64,000 nucleotides of DNA from Manis javanica (lineage: Eukaryota > Chordata > Mammalia > Pholidota > Manidae). Below, in pieces: positions 42,742-53,379 of this stretch. Every line of letters starts with the position of its first letter. The stretch's first letter is position 1. The DNA is taken from NCBI RefSeq assembly GCF_040802235.1, contig NC_133158.1:42908001-42972000 (forward strand), given 5' to 3'. The notes under the pieces were generated by a model. It saw nothing but the letters and a program-made list of their open reading frames with translations, searched no databases and was not told where the DNA came from. The position numbers were made by a program, and so were the translations under genes.

Positions 42742-42902
42742 GGTTGCCAGAAAAAATTTAAGATATCCAGTTAAGTGTGAATTCTAATAAACAACAAGTA
42801 ACTTTTTAGTATGAGCATATCCCATGCAATATTTGTTTCTTTGAAACTCAAGCTCAAGTTCAACTGGGCATCTGTGCTTTCCCCCCCCTAAACCTGGCAA
42901 CC
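42742..42902. repeat. Inverted-repeat element (MITE-like), copy B
   Basis: It starts GGTTGCCAG and ends CTGGCAACC, a perfect 9-bp terminal inverted repeat. Inside are the same landmarks as copy A (CCAGTTAAGTGTGAATTC, AATAAACAAC, TTTTTAGTATGAGCATATC). The element is 161 bases, with the right half shortened and a run of C at about 42882-42889. Confidence 0.7.
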
Positions 42903-42909
42903 CTGGGTG

Positions 42910-45900
42910 CCAAGGCAGCCCAGAGATCAGCATCCCTCGCCCCCGGCTGAAGACCCGAAGGAAAGGGTGCTGCCAGCGCCCAAGAGCCAAGGCCCTGCTC
43001 ATGCATGGAAGCTACACGGGAAGCCTGTGTGGTGGGGCTGCAGCCCAGGCTCCGCCCGCATTCCCTGGGCTGGAGAGGGGAGTGTGGGGACAGCAGAGGA
43101 GGTGGCTCTCCCCAGAGAACCTAAACGCCAAATACCCGAAGGCCAGGCGCCAGCCACTGTGGGGCCCCTGCTAGCAGAGTGCTGTTCCCTTCCTCCGCCC
43201 CCAGCTCTGGCCAGTGCCTCCCCTTGTTCAGTTGGGCCCCAAGCAGCTGGCGGGCAGCCCCTGTGGCCTGCAGGGCTCAGCCCCTGTGATGGGAGGTGAG
43301 TGCGGGTCCAAGGAGAGATGCAGGGCGAACCTGCTCAGCAGACAGCCCCGGTTCGCCTGTAATGCCCCCTAGGCTTTCTCTGAGGGTGGAACTAAAACGC
43401 TGTAGAATACCGCAGTGTATCATGTACCTTAATGCACCTGACTATTCTGAAACTGGATGCTTAGGAAGCAGGACTGTCCACCAAAATTCTGCCGGGCAGA
43501 GGGCCCCAGAGAAACTCCAGGACCTTCTCCTGGGAGGATTTCAGTGGCTCCCAGGTCACCAAGCTGAGAAAAGATGTGGAAGAAATGCTCCGCTCACACC
43601 TGTGAACATCCTCATTGAGAGGCAGGGCCTGAGCTTGGAGGCGCCGTCACGCACACACACCTGCATCACCCCCATAACCTGTGATGCCGGTCAGTAAAGG
43701 CTCCTCTGATGGCCGGGGCCAGCTGGCACACTGTTCACAATACTTTCACGCATTAGGTTTGAATGACAACCAAAGTGCTTTGATGAGGTGGCTCTGAGAA
43801 TGTGCAACTCTCCCTTGTCCCACTAAAGACACGTGCACATGCGCACAGATGCATACACGCAGAGCACACACACATGCATACCTACACTATGGCGGGCCAC
43901 ACTCATAGGCATTCACATGGTGCTCCCTCTGCCTTATGTGTCCCAGGACACCTAAAGCCAAGCCAAGTGTCCATCGGGTACCCTGAGGGAAAGGGAGACC
44001 CTGTGTTGGGGACCTGCCCTGCCTCATACTGGCTGCCTGGGTTTGGGGAGCTGCTAAGCCTCTGAGCATGGGGCTAACCAATGCCCACCTTGCAGGAAGT
44101 CCTGGGTTAGGAGACTTGGGCACAGAGTAGGTGTGCAACAAATGAGTATTCTTAGTAAGCACAGACTGAGTGGGCCCTCATTTGGAACAGCCAGGCAGGA
44201 AGCCCCTGCCCCCCTGGTTGGGGGTAGCCAGTGACTGCGCGCACATGTCTGGGGTCCATCGTGTGGCCCGGGAAGGGAGTTTCCCACTTTGGTGAGTCTG
44301 CAGAGTGCCTGAGGGAGGGGCCAGGCAAGAGGCAGTCGCTGCCTGACCAGTGTGGTGGTGAGCCCGGTCCTGGGTAGTGCCGGCGGGGGTGGTGAGGGAC
44401 ACCCCTGCACAGCAGGAAGGGACCCTGTGCAAATGCAGGTGGCAGAGATGCTTGGACACTCCTGTGGCCCAGTGAGGGCAGTGGGTTGGGTGGCCAGGGC
44501 ACTGGTTGTTTTAGCTGTGGTGGGCAGGGTGATCCGAGTACAGGCATGCACGCTTGGAGCACAGCTGGGAGTCAGGGTGCAAAGGGGCTCAGGGCCCCTC
44601 CCAGCTCACCACCACCCATGGGCTCCCCGTCCTGCACTCACCTGCTCCCCACAGCCTCCCCTGCCTGCTGAGACCATGCAGACTCCAGCTACAGTGGGCC
44701 ACCCACTCCCTGCCCTCACCACTGAGCCCAGGCCACTGCCCCAGACAATTGTTGGGCCAGGTGCTGCTTGGAGGGTCACTTGCCTAGACAGACTGGTTGA
44801 CGTTTGTGGGGGGAGTAACAGTCATGGGTATCATGTGCCCCTCTGATCCCAGCTGTGGCTGCGGGGAGCGGATCTGGGTAGGCCCCAGCTCCTTAATACC
44901 AGCAGCACCCCCCTTCTCACCTTCCACACCATGCTCCTACACTGGAGCCCACTGGCATTCGAGCACATCTGGAAAGGTGGGACTCAGCCCCCTTCACTGT
45001 GAGAGACCCAGATGGATGGACAAGGTTGCTCCCTGTCTACCCTCCCTTGACGATTCCCAGAGGTTCTCTTCCCATCAGAGGCCCCAGAATCCTGCCTCAG
45101 TGAGCCCCCCTTCTCCACTGTGTCCTCGAATTGGTTTCCCCTCCCTCGCCCTTCTCTGGCTCCCTGGGGTCCCCACCTAACTATTGCCTGCATGTGGTCC
45201 TCTGTCCAGGCTCCACTCTGGGAAAGAGGTACGGACATCTGCTGCTGGCCAGTCTGGGGGGCTTCTTACAAGAGGAAACACAAGAACTGCAGGGAGCAGA
45301 GGTCTTCAGGGGAGCCAGGTGCCATGGCCTGGAGGAAAACTGAAGACGGAAGGAATATCAGAGACAGATAAGCAGAGGGACAAACTCTCCATGTGGCCAC
45401 ATCAGCAATGACCCACAGAGCCCAGTTGGGAAGAGACAACAGGTATCAGGCTGCTGATGCTCAGATGTCAGCATTTCTAACATAGCCGAGTGTCCAGCAG
45501 GCTGAGACTTCCACAGGTTCAAGGCTGCTCCAGCACAGAGGACGCTCAAAGTGCGACCACGAGTTTTGAGTTATATTAGTATAGGAAAGATAGATGGGAC
45601 CCACTGGCCTCATGTGCATGTGTTTTCTCCAGGTACCGATTTTGAGGGTTGAGGCTTCCTAACTCAATGGGGCTAATGGCTCAGAAGCCCTCGACCTAGC
45701 CCACAGATTCATGGACTCCAAAACAGGTTCGCTTCACCACCAAGAAGTAAATGGCTTGTGCTCAGCAGCCAGTCAGGAACTCAGTGCCTTTAGCCTTGAG
45801 CAAAGGCGCCCACCTGCCAAGGGTGCCGACCACAGGGTGTGCTGGCTTTCTGCTTCGGGAGCCTCTCCTGGCCTGTGCCCCAGGAACCCAGAGTGGAGAC

Positions 45901-46235
45901 TGCTATTCCAGGGTCAGCAACCTGCTGCTCCCTCCTAGAACTTGACCCAGACAGAGACGGCTGCACTGGCACTAGATCCAAATCACTTTCTAGACAAAGC
46001 ATGAAGAGGTAGGTGCCAGCTCTCCCACATTCATGCCGCTCCAGCTTTGGCACTGTCATGATTTTGCGTCCAGCCTTTGCTTTGCAGCACCCTGGCTCCT
46101 GTCTGCCTGCAGTACAAACACAGAAAAAGACAGGCATGCCTCAGGGCAGGAGGGGCTTCCCCTCCCTCCCTGCCCCTGCTACCTTCCCTCTTTTCTTCCC
46201 AACTTTTCTCCCTACTGCTCCTCTTTTAGGAAATG
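42910..46235. other. Intergenic stretch; L2-like scrap near 44080-44155, CA-rich patch near 43830-43890
   Basis: GGGCACAGAGTAGGTGTGCA followed by ACAAATGAGTATTC looks like the end of an L2 element. The remainder is unassigned. One segment, 43058-43131, recurs at 47.75 kb. Confidence 0.4.
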
Positions 46236-46242
46236 GGCAGCG

Positions 46243-46671
46243 CTATGGGTTGAATTATGTATCCCCAAAAAGATATGTTGGGGTTCTGACTCTCCCCCAC
46301 CTCAGAATGTGACCATATTTGGAGACAGGGACTTAACAGGTGATCAAATTAGAATGAGGTCATGGGTGGCCCTAATACAATATGACTGGCTGGTGAAAAG
46401 GGGCAGTTTAGACAGGAAGATGATGTGAAGGCCCAGTGAGGAGGCGGTGGCCATGTGACTGGGGTGAAGCATCTGTAAGCCAAGGAATGCTGGTGGCACC
46501 AGGAGCTGGAAGAGGCAGGACTGAGCCTCCCCAGGGCCTTCCGAGGGAGCATGGGCCTGCCCACACCCTGATTTGGGAGTTCTAGTCTCTAGAATTGTGA
46601 GAGAATGTATTTCTGTTGCTGTAGTCCCAGGTTGTGGTCCCTTATTAAGGCAGCCCTAAGAAACTAATACA
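46243..46671 (+). mobile_element. MaLR-type solo LTR, sense
   Basis: It runs from CTATGGGTTGAATTATGTAT and CCCCAAAAAGATATGTTGGG through CAGAATGTGACCATATTTGG and ACACCCTGATTTGGGAG to AGGCAGCCCTAAGAAACTAA, the full order of an MST/MLT1-like LTR. Internal retroviral sequence is absent. Confidence 0.8.
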
Positions 46672-46679
46672 AGAAATTA

Positions 46680-48590
46680 ATTCATCAACAATAGCTTTTC
46701 AAAAACTACCTTGAACAAGGAGTAATATTATACCCAGCTGTCTGTTCTAGTTGATGAAGTAGTCATACATCAATCAAACTTTTGAGAAACCTAGTATATT
46801 TCTAGGACTCAAAAGGCTTGCTTACAAAGAAAAATCCCTTTATAGACCAAATTTATAGACTCATTTTATGTATATTGTCACTGATTTTGTTTGCTCAGAA
46901 ACAACAAACACATGAACTGAAATGTTCTGGTGGTTAAAAATACCCACTGGGTTAGCTCCTCTCCTAGGACTTAGCTGCCAAGACCACCAAGAACCGTGGT
47001 CTTGCCCCACCTGCCTTTGGGAAACGTTTGAGTTCCAGTGCCCACCATCCAGTCTCGAAAGTGGAGGCTGCATGGAGAGATAATGAAGTGACACCATCTC
47101 CATTGTCTGCTGGGGGAACTGTGATGGCGTTGGTTCTTAGCATCTGGACTGGCTAGCTGGGGGCCTGGGGACAGTCTCTACTACTCAGGGTTAGGGGGGG
47201 CAGGAACCAACCCCCACCCCAGTTGGAGAAGGAGCGTCCACACTGTGGCCAGCACTTTCCTTCCAGTTTGAATTCCCTGTGAGAGTTCCCTTGTGGGCTG
47301 AGTCATCTCCTAAATGCTCTTGGAAGGCGCTGAAAGTGGGAAGTGAACGTGATGGTTTGGCCCCTGCCCTCCTGTGATTCCACAGGGTTGGTGTCCCAAA
47401 CTGTGGGAAAGATGTTCTGTCCAGGCGGGTTCTGATCTCTAGGAGGGTCAGGTGGGAGGCGCTGAAGGAAGCACCTAGGATTCCTGGCTTTGCCATGTCT
47501 CCCCACACACAGAGATGATACCATACCCCCTTCAAGGTGGTCTTATAAAATGAACACACAGCACTTACCCATAAGTAAGTAACCAACAGCGTTGGCCTTT
47601 ATGGTAGTGACTGTGGTCCCCTGGGGGGCATTGGGCTCTGAAGGTGTGGCCAGTGCTGTCCCCTGCCTGTGGCTCAGCATCTCTCCCATGTGGGGGCTGC
47701 CCTCTTCCAGTGGGTGTGCACCCACATGTGGCCAGCCCTCCGTCCTCATTCCCTGGACTGGAGGGGGCCTGGGTCAGAGTATGAGAGCAGCAGAGGAGGG
47801 ACTCTCCCCAGAGAAACCGAACTGCCAAGCTGACAACCACTTCTGGAGTTACCTCCAGGGAGGATGTTGGCCTGATCACCAAAACATCACAGACTATTTG
47901 CACTGAGGGGTTCATGATCATCCAGTTTGAAGTTTGTCAGGCTTTTGGTTGGGACAGCGATGTTCCTTACTAACTTGTTTCCCAACACCCCTTGACTGTA
48001 AGGCTACGCACATGGTTCCATGTAGGCAAAAATCTGTTGGAGATTCTGGAAAAATGCTTTCTGACATTGGAGCCACTCCTTCCTGCTCATTGTTTCTTTT
48101 TTCTTCCTTCTGTTGACTGGAATATGGACATGGGCCTGGGGAGGTCTTGTAACCATGGAGCTACCACAAGGGTCAAAGCCAGATGAGAAGGATGGCAGAG
48201 CAGAAAGATGGGGGGAACTTGGCCCAGGGACTACATCATGGGGCTGCTGTAACAGCCAGGGATTGCTTATTTTTGGTAAGAAAATTAAAATACTATTTGG
48301 TTGACCCGTGGAATGGGGTTCTGTCACATGCGGTCAGATATAATCTGTAAGTGATACACTGGCACAGCAGACCAGTGCAAATTGAAGCAAAACTGCTTAC
48401 CAGAATCGTCACTAATCTATGCAAGCAACTTGCATTACAGAGCTCCAGAATGGCTGAGGAATTGGGGTCAGGAGGGAATCTTTGAAGGTGGGAGTGAGGG
48501 GTTGGCTGAATAGTGAAGAATTGAAACACTGAAAGCATGCTGTATGAAATACTTAGTTGCTAAAATTTCCTCCTGTCTCCCACAGAGCCA
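46680..48590. other. Intergenic stretch with no recognised gene or repeat
   Basis: Mixed composition, with an AT-rich part at 46680-46900. The segment 47747-47828 resembles 43058-43131. Confidence 0.45.
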
Positions 48591-48599
48591 ACAACTGTC

Positions 48600-49850
48600 C
48601 CATCCCAACTGAAGAATACTCATGGTGTGTATACACGGCAGAGAAATTAAACCAGACAGGCTGTAGACCTGGTGACTCAAGGAAGAACAGAAAGAAGAGA
48701 AAGTTATCAAAGAAACAATACAAGAAAATTACCCAGAACTGCAGGACATAAGTTTCCTGATTGAAAGAGCTAACCAGGTTTCCAAACTATAAATGAAAAT
48801 AGGATATCATCTTGAAATTTCAAAACACTGGGAATTTAGGAAAAAAGGTTATAAATATTATAAAAGAAAAACAATGAGATAATTTCAAAAGATCAGAATT
48901 TCTCAATTGTAATACTGGAAAGCAGAAGCTAATGGTGTAATGCCATAAAAATTCTAAAGAAGTTTTACCTGGAATTCTTTATCTATACAAACTATCAATC
49001 AATTGTAAGGCTAGAACAGAGATATTTGAAGATATGTAAGATTTAAAAATTGTACCTCACGTGCATCGTTTTTCAGGAAGTTACTGGAGGACATGTTCTA
49101 CTTGAGCAAGGAAGTAAACCCAGAAAGAGAAGGACAAGGGGCACAGGAAACATTTCTAGCATGGAAAAATATAAAGAGGTTCTCACTGATGTTGAAGGGG
49201 TAGAGCTGTGCCACAAGCCAGGAGGCTCACCAGTACAGACACAAACAGGAAGACAGAGAGCTCCAGAAGGGAAAAAACAAGCCAATAACAGATAAAAGAC
49301 AAAAATGAATGATTACCTGATGTGTGTGATTTTGCTGAGGGGACTTTTCAGCTTTGTCAGATAATTTTGGGGAATGATTATTAAGTAGTAAATGAAAAAT
49401 TAAATATATGGAAAAAATGAGGCAGTAGTTAACCTCAGAAAAAACCAAAGTTGCACAAGAAAGAAAAGGTAATCTTAGTGGTATAAGTGGCTTAGTTGCA
49501 ACATTTATGGAGTCATAATAATGTCACAACTAAAAGTTGATTTTGCCAAAGAGTGTGATATAAGTGAGTTATGAAGATGGTGGGTATGGTAGAAGAGGTT
49601 TGAGTGTGTGGGGTTGTGGGTATGTCAGCTAAACTGGAAAAACCAAGAAATAGTAGAGTAATCATGTTAGGTGAAAATGTGGAGGTGAAGATGAAAAAAA
49701 GCAGTGAAGAGATTCAGAAGTAGTTGACTTAAGGGAGCTGGAAGTGGGCAGGGGCGCGGTGACAGCCACCATTTATTATCACATGTCTTGCAACACTATC
49801 TGACCTTTTAATGTTATAAGCATTAAAAAGGAAGAAATAATAATAGGGTG
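48600..49850 (+). mobile_element. HAL1 (half-L1) 3' part, sense
   Basis: Consecutive landmarks are AAGAAACAATACAAGAAAAT with CCCAGAACTG, CATCTTGAAATTTCAAAACA, ACTGGAAAGCAGAAGC, CAGGAAGTTACTGGAGGACA, CTACTTGAGCAAGGAAGTAA, TTAACCTCAGAAAAAACCAA and the ending CAGCCACCATTTATTATCAC. This order is that of HAL1, a non-LTR element with an L1-like ORF1 but no ORF2. It is an old copy with no intact frame. Confidence 0.7.
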
Positions 49851-50990
49851 ACAGTTACGTACTCTCTCAGAAGAAAATCTGCACAAGCACGTCTGGGCAC
49901 TCTCTCTGGTTGGTTTTAGAAACTCAAGCCAGGTTGTGGGGACCCCTGAGCAGGCACCCTAGGTTTCCTGAGATTCTCCTTTTTGCTGTGTCCAGGGGCT
50001 CCAATGGCAACAACCACTGAACTGGCTGGAGTCTGAGTACAGGAATATGTGACTAAGTCAGAGTCTTCTCCTGCCTTTGACTGATTTATGGGTTGGTGCA
50101 GGTGGATTTATTGCTGCACAGCCAGCTACCAATTAACAAGTGAGGGGTTCCAACATGTCCAAGTGGCAACACAGACAGTGGGGAACGTGGAAACTGTCTG
50201 TGCAACACTGTCCTTCTTTTCCTGACTGCTTCACAGTTTGTTTTCTTTCCCGGTGGAGCCCAGATGCTGGTGTTGAAGCAGCAGAGGAGCTGGGAGCTTT
50301 CTCCCACCAGGCAATCGCTGCATGCTCATTGTTTCCTGTCCTGCTCAGATGCCCCAACATGCCTCCTTTGGCACTGGACAGAGGATCCCCTGCAGCAAGG
50401 GCCCCAGAGGGGTTCCTCAGGTCTGCTGCCCTGGGGAGAGGTTGGAAGGGAAGGGGTGGCCTGCTCTTGGGCAGGCTCCTTCCTCTGCTCAGACAGACCA
50501 CAGGGTCACATCCAATTCTGTGTCCAACTCCAAGAAATCAGAGCCGAGCTGTTCACCCTCTGCATTAGTTTCTTGTGGCTATCACAACAAATTTACACTG
50601 GGGGGCTTAAACAACAGAAATATATTTTCCCACAGTTCTGGAGGCCGGACGCCTGAGACCCAGGTGTGGGCAGGGCTGTGCTCATTCTGAAGGCTCCAAG
50701 AGAGGCTCCTTCCCACCCCCTCCTCCTTCTGGTGGGTGCTGGCAATCTCTGGGGGGCAGGTGGCTCTCCTCCGTCCTCACATGGCCGTCTCCTCTCCGGG
50801 TCCCTTCACATCATCCCCCTCTGTGTGTGTCTGTGTTCAAATCTCCCTTTCCTTTTGAGGCTACCAGTTGCTGGATTTGGGGCCCATCCTGATCTAGTGT
50901 GACCTCATCTTACCTTGATCACACCTGCAAAGACCCTTCTTCCAAATAAGGTCCCATCCACAGGGACGGGGGTTAAGAAATGAACTCCTC

Positions 50991-51390
50991 TCACCATGTA
51001 ACTTATTCACTATGTAAGAATTTGTTCTCCTTGTAAGAACTTGTTCGTTATGCTTCAGAAGATTGGAGACTGATGAAAATTAGCCTTGGGGTGGATTAAT
51101 GATTGTGCATTGAGCATTGACCCCCCTATACAGAATTTTATTGTGGTTAACAACCATTTGATCAATAAATATGAGAGATGCCCTCACACACACACAAAAA
51201 AAAGTACAGACTTCCAATTGTAAAATAAATAAGTAACCGGGATGTAATGTATAGCATAAGGAATAGAGTCAAAATATTATAACAACTTGGTATGGTGATA
51301 GCTGGTACCTAGAATTATCATGTATATAAGTTAAATCACTGTGTTGTACACCTGAAACTAATGTAATACTGTGTGTCAACTACCCTTCAA

Positions 51391-51437
<47 letters not shown>
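50991..51437 (+). mobile_element. Chimeric retrotransposon: retroposon-like head joined to an L1 3' end
   Basis: The insertion is bounded by a perfect 16-bp target-site duplication (50975-50990 and 51438-51453, AAGAAATGAACTCCTC). The head (50991-51203) contains two similar TGTAAGAA.TTGTTC units, an AATAAATATGAGAG stretch and ends in (CA)n and eight A. The L1 3' end follows at once (51204-51388: CAGACTTCCAATTGTAAAAT ... TTGTACACCTGAAACTAATG) with a TAAA-repeat tail. One duplication around both parts implies one insertion event. A template switch from L1 RNA to a second RNA during target-primed reverse transcription would explain it, as described for U6/L1 chimeras. I recall the head as a frequent pangolin sequence, unverified. 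Confidence 0.75.
51389..51437. repeat. (AATA/TAAA)n microsatellite tail
   Basis: About eleven uninterrupted TAAA units form the 3' tail of the chimeric insertion. Confidence 0.9.
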
Positions 51438-51481
51438 AAGAAATGAACTCCTCCTGTTGCGGGGACACAACGCAACACCCC

Positions 51482-52180
51482 CCCAGCTGCTCCACCCTCA
51501 TGGCTGCTCAGGACTTGCCCACCCTGAAAAACTCCTTCAATATGCTGACCTTAGAAGCTACACTCCTGTTACTGTCCCTCTTTCCTTGTCACCAAACTCC
51601 TTGGAGAAGTCCTGTACATTCCTGCACATCTCTGTGTTCTCGTCAGCATCATCTGCTCAGCCCACACTTCCCTGCCTGTGGCCCTGCGCCGCATGTCCCT
51701 CCTGGCACGCTGCGTGCTTGGGGCGGCCCAGCCCTCCTGTGGGTGGCCTTCTCCTGGAGGGCTGGCAGCTGTGTGACCTCTGCAGAGCTTACCCAGGGCA
51801 GAGCAGACCCCCCAGAACCTGACCTAAGTCAATCCAGTGTGGGTAGGTACTTCCAGAGGCCTAATTTGGGGGCTGGGGGTGGGATCCCACTGGGCCAGAG
51901 GTTGCTGCCATTCTTAAAGGAATGCCTGAGGCTCCCATTTGAGCTTTGTTTCCAGACTAGTTTAAGAACAACACAGATGACTATTGGGCTCATGGCTGAA
52001 GGGTTTCCCTTGCTTTCTATGGTGCATTTTAACTCACAACAGTTTCATCTAGCTGAAGCCCCTGCTTCCCTTTGCTATGAACCCCTTTTTTCTACTTCTA
52101 AAATCCACTGTACCCTCACAGTGCAGGTCAGACCACTGTGCTGGAGCCTGAGACGGGGCCACGGAGGGAACATCCCAACT
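51482..52180. other. Intergenic stretch carrying most of an accidental 285-codon open frame
   Basis: The frame at 51443-52300 starts in the tail/duplication of a retrotransposon and ends inside a MIR. It shows no domain, and I regard it as chance. Confidence 0.5.
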
Positions 52181-52184
52181 GACA

Positions 52185-52370
52185 GCTGCTGCTGGGCTGG
52201 TTGCCTGACCTTTGGAAACCTCAGCTTTCTCATCTGGGAAGTGGCGATGGCAGCGCCTTCCCCACTGGGTGCCTATAGGAATTCGGTGAAATATTACTAG
52301 CAAAGTACTTGCAGTGCATGGGACATAATATAATAAGAGCTCAGTAAATATACCAACTGTGATTATTAAT
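52185..52370 (+). mobile_element. MIR SINE, sense
   Basis: GGTTGCCTGACCTTTGGAAA, CTCAGCTTTCTCATCTGGGA and AGCTCAGTAAATATACC follow the MIR core and 3' order. Confidence 0.65.
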
Positions 52371-53039
52371 AAAATTTATTTTTCCAATAAACTGTGGCCT
52401 CCTGAGCTGCCCCTGTGAGCTCTGGGGTGTGTGTTCAGGGTCATTTTGCAAGTTGGTGGGCATGTCTGTGATCACTCACCTCCCGCAGGGGCTATTCAGG
52501 GGCCGGGCAGCTTCCCCTGGGCCTGCGAAAATGGTGTTGCATGGGGATAGTGAAGACAGGCTGACACTGCCGGCTGGGCTCAGCCAGGTGTTTTCGGGAA
52601 GCCCCTGCCGCAGCTGGGAACTGGGAAGGGCTGGGAGCTTGCAGGCTGTGGGCCCTGCCCCGCACAGCCTCCTCCTATGAGGGGCTTCGGCCACAGGGCC
52701 GAGTGAAAGAACTTAGAATCTGGAACTGGAAAGCCTGGGCTGGGCATTGGGAGGGCACCCAGGCCACAGCGTGGGCCTAATCTGCCCTCTCCCCCCAGCT
52801 GCCAGGCCCGAGCACTGGTGCGTCAGTGGCAGTGGCTGGGAGGCCTCCCAGGGCCTTCATCCCCATCACGGTCCTCCCCTGCCGGTGTCCCTGCCTCCTG
52901 GCTCTCTGCTGCAGGAGACGAGCTGTGACACATGGATGGGCACCCACCTGGGGACTCGGGGTGTGGTGAATTATTCCTCCTGTGAACACTGTGGGGTTTT
53001 TTTGTTTTTTACTGTATCAAAATACACACAACATTCTGT

Positions 53040-53160
53040 AGTCAGAATACTTGGGCTCAGTGACAGACTTTGCTGAATAATGAGCCTCATGACCTTGGCT
53101 AAAGGCCTCATCTGCCTGTGCATTGGTCTCTTCTTCTGTAAAGTGGGGATGACAACCCCC
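53040..53160 (+). mobile_element. MIR SINE, sense
   Basis: CATGACCTTGGCTAAAGGCC, CTCATCTGCCTGTGCATTGG and TCTTCTGTAAAGTGGGGATG match the MIR core (gTGACCTTGGGCAAG ... tCTGTAAAATGGGGAT). Confidence 0.7.
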
Positions 53161-53257
53161 TGGCTCACTGTCTGCCCTCCATCAAGTCCCTGCTCAACAC
53201 AACTACACGTAGCTCCTTCTAGCACATTCTGTCTGTATGTGTGTCTGTGGGGTCTGT

Positions 53258-53375
53258 CTTCCTAGCTAGGATGTAAGGCTCATAGGAGCAGGGGTTTTAT
53301 ATGTTTTGTTTACTGATGTGTCTTCAGCACTTAGAACAGCACTTTGTAGAAGCACACACTCAGTAAACATTGCTG
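53258..53375 (+). mobile_element. L2 LINE 3' end, sense
   Basis: CTAGGATGTAAGGCTCATAG, GCACTTAGAACAGCACTTTG and CACTCAGTAAACATTGCTGG correspond to the terminal part of L2. Confidence 0.65.
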
Positions 53376-53379
53376 GGTG

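Larger units (their letters stand above)
50561..51481 (-). mobile_element. MaLR-type solo LTR, antisense, split by a younger insertion
   Basis: The first part (50561-50990) reads TGCATTAGTTTCTTGTGGCT, AACAGAAATATATTTTCCCA, CAGTTCTGGAGGCCGGACGC and ends in ...GTTAAGAAATGAACTCCTC. The last part (51454-51481) continues with CTGTTGCGGGGACACAACGC. Removing 50991-51453 restores a continuous LTR, which dates the insertion after the LTR. Confidence 0.8.

Noticed and set aside
51443..52300. 285-codon open frame
   Set aside because: It begins in the tail and duplication of a retrotransposon, crosses the end of an LTR and finishes inside a MIR. There is no domain, no splice support, and the composition is low-complexity Pro/Ser/Leu.
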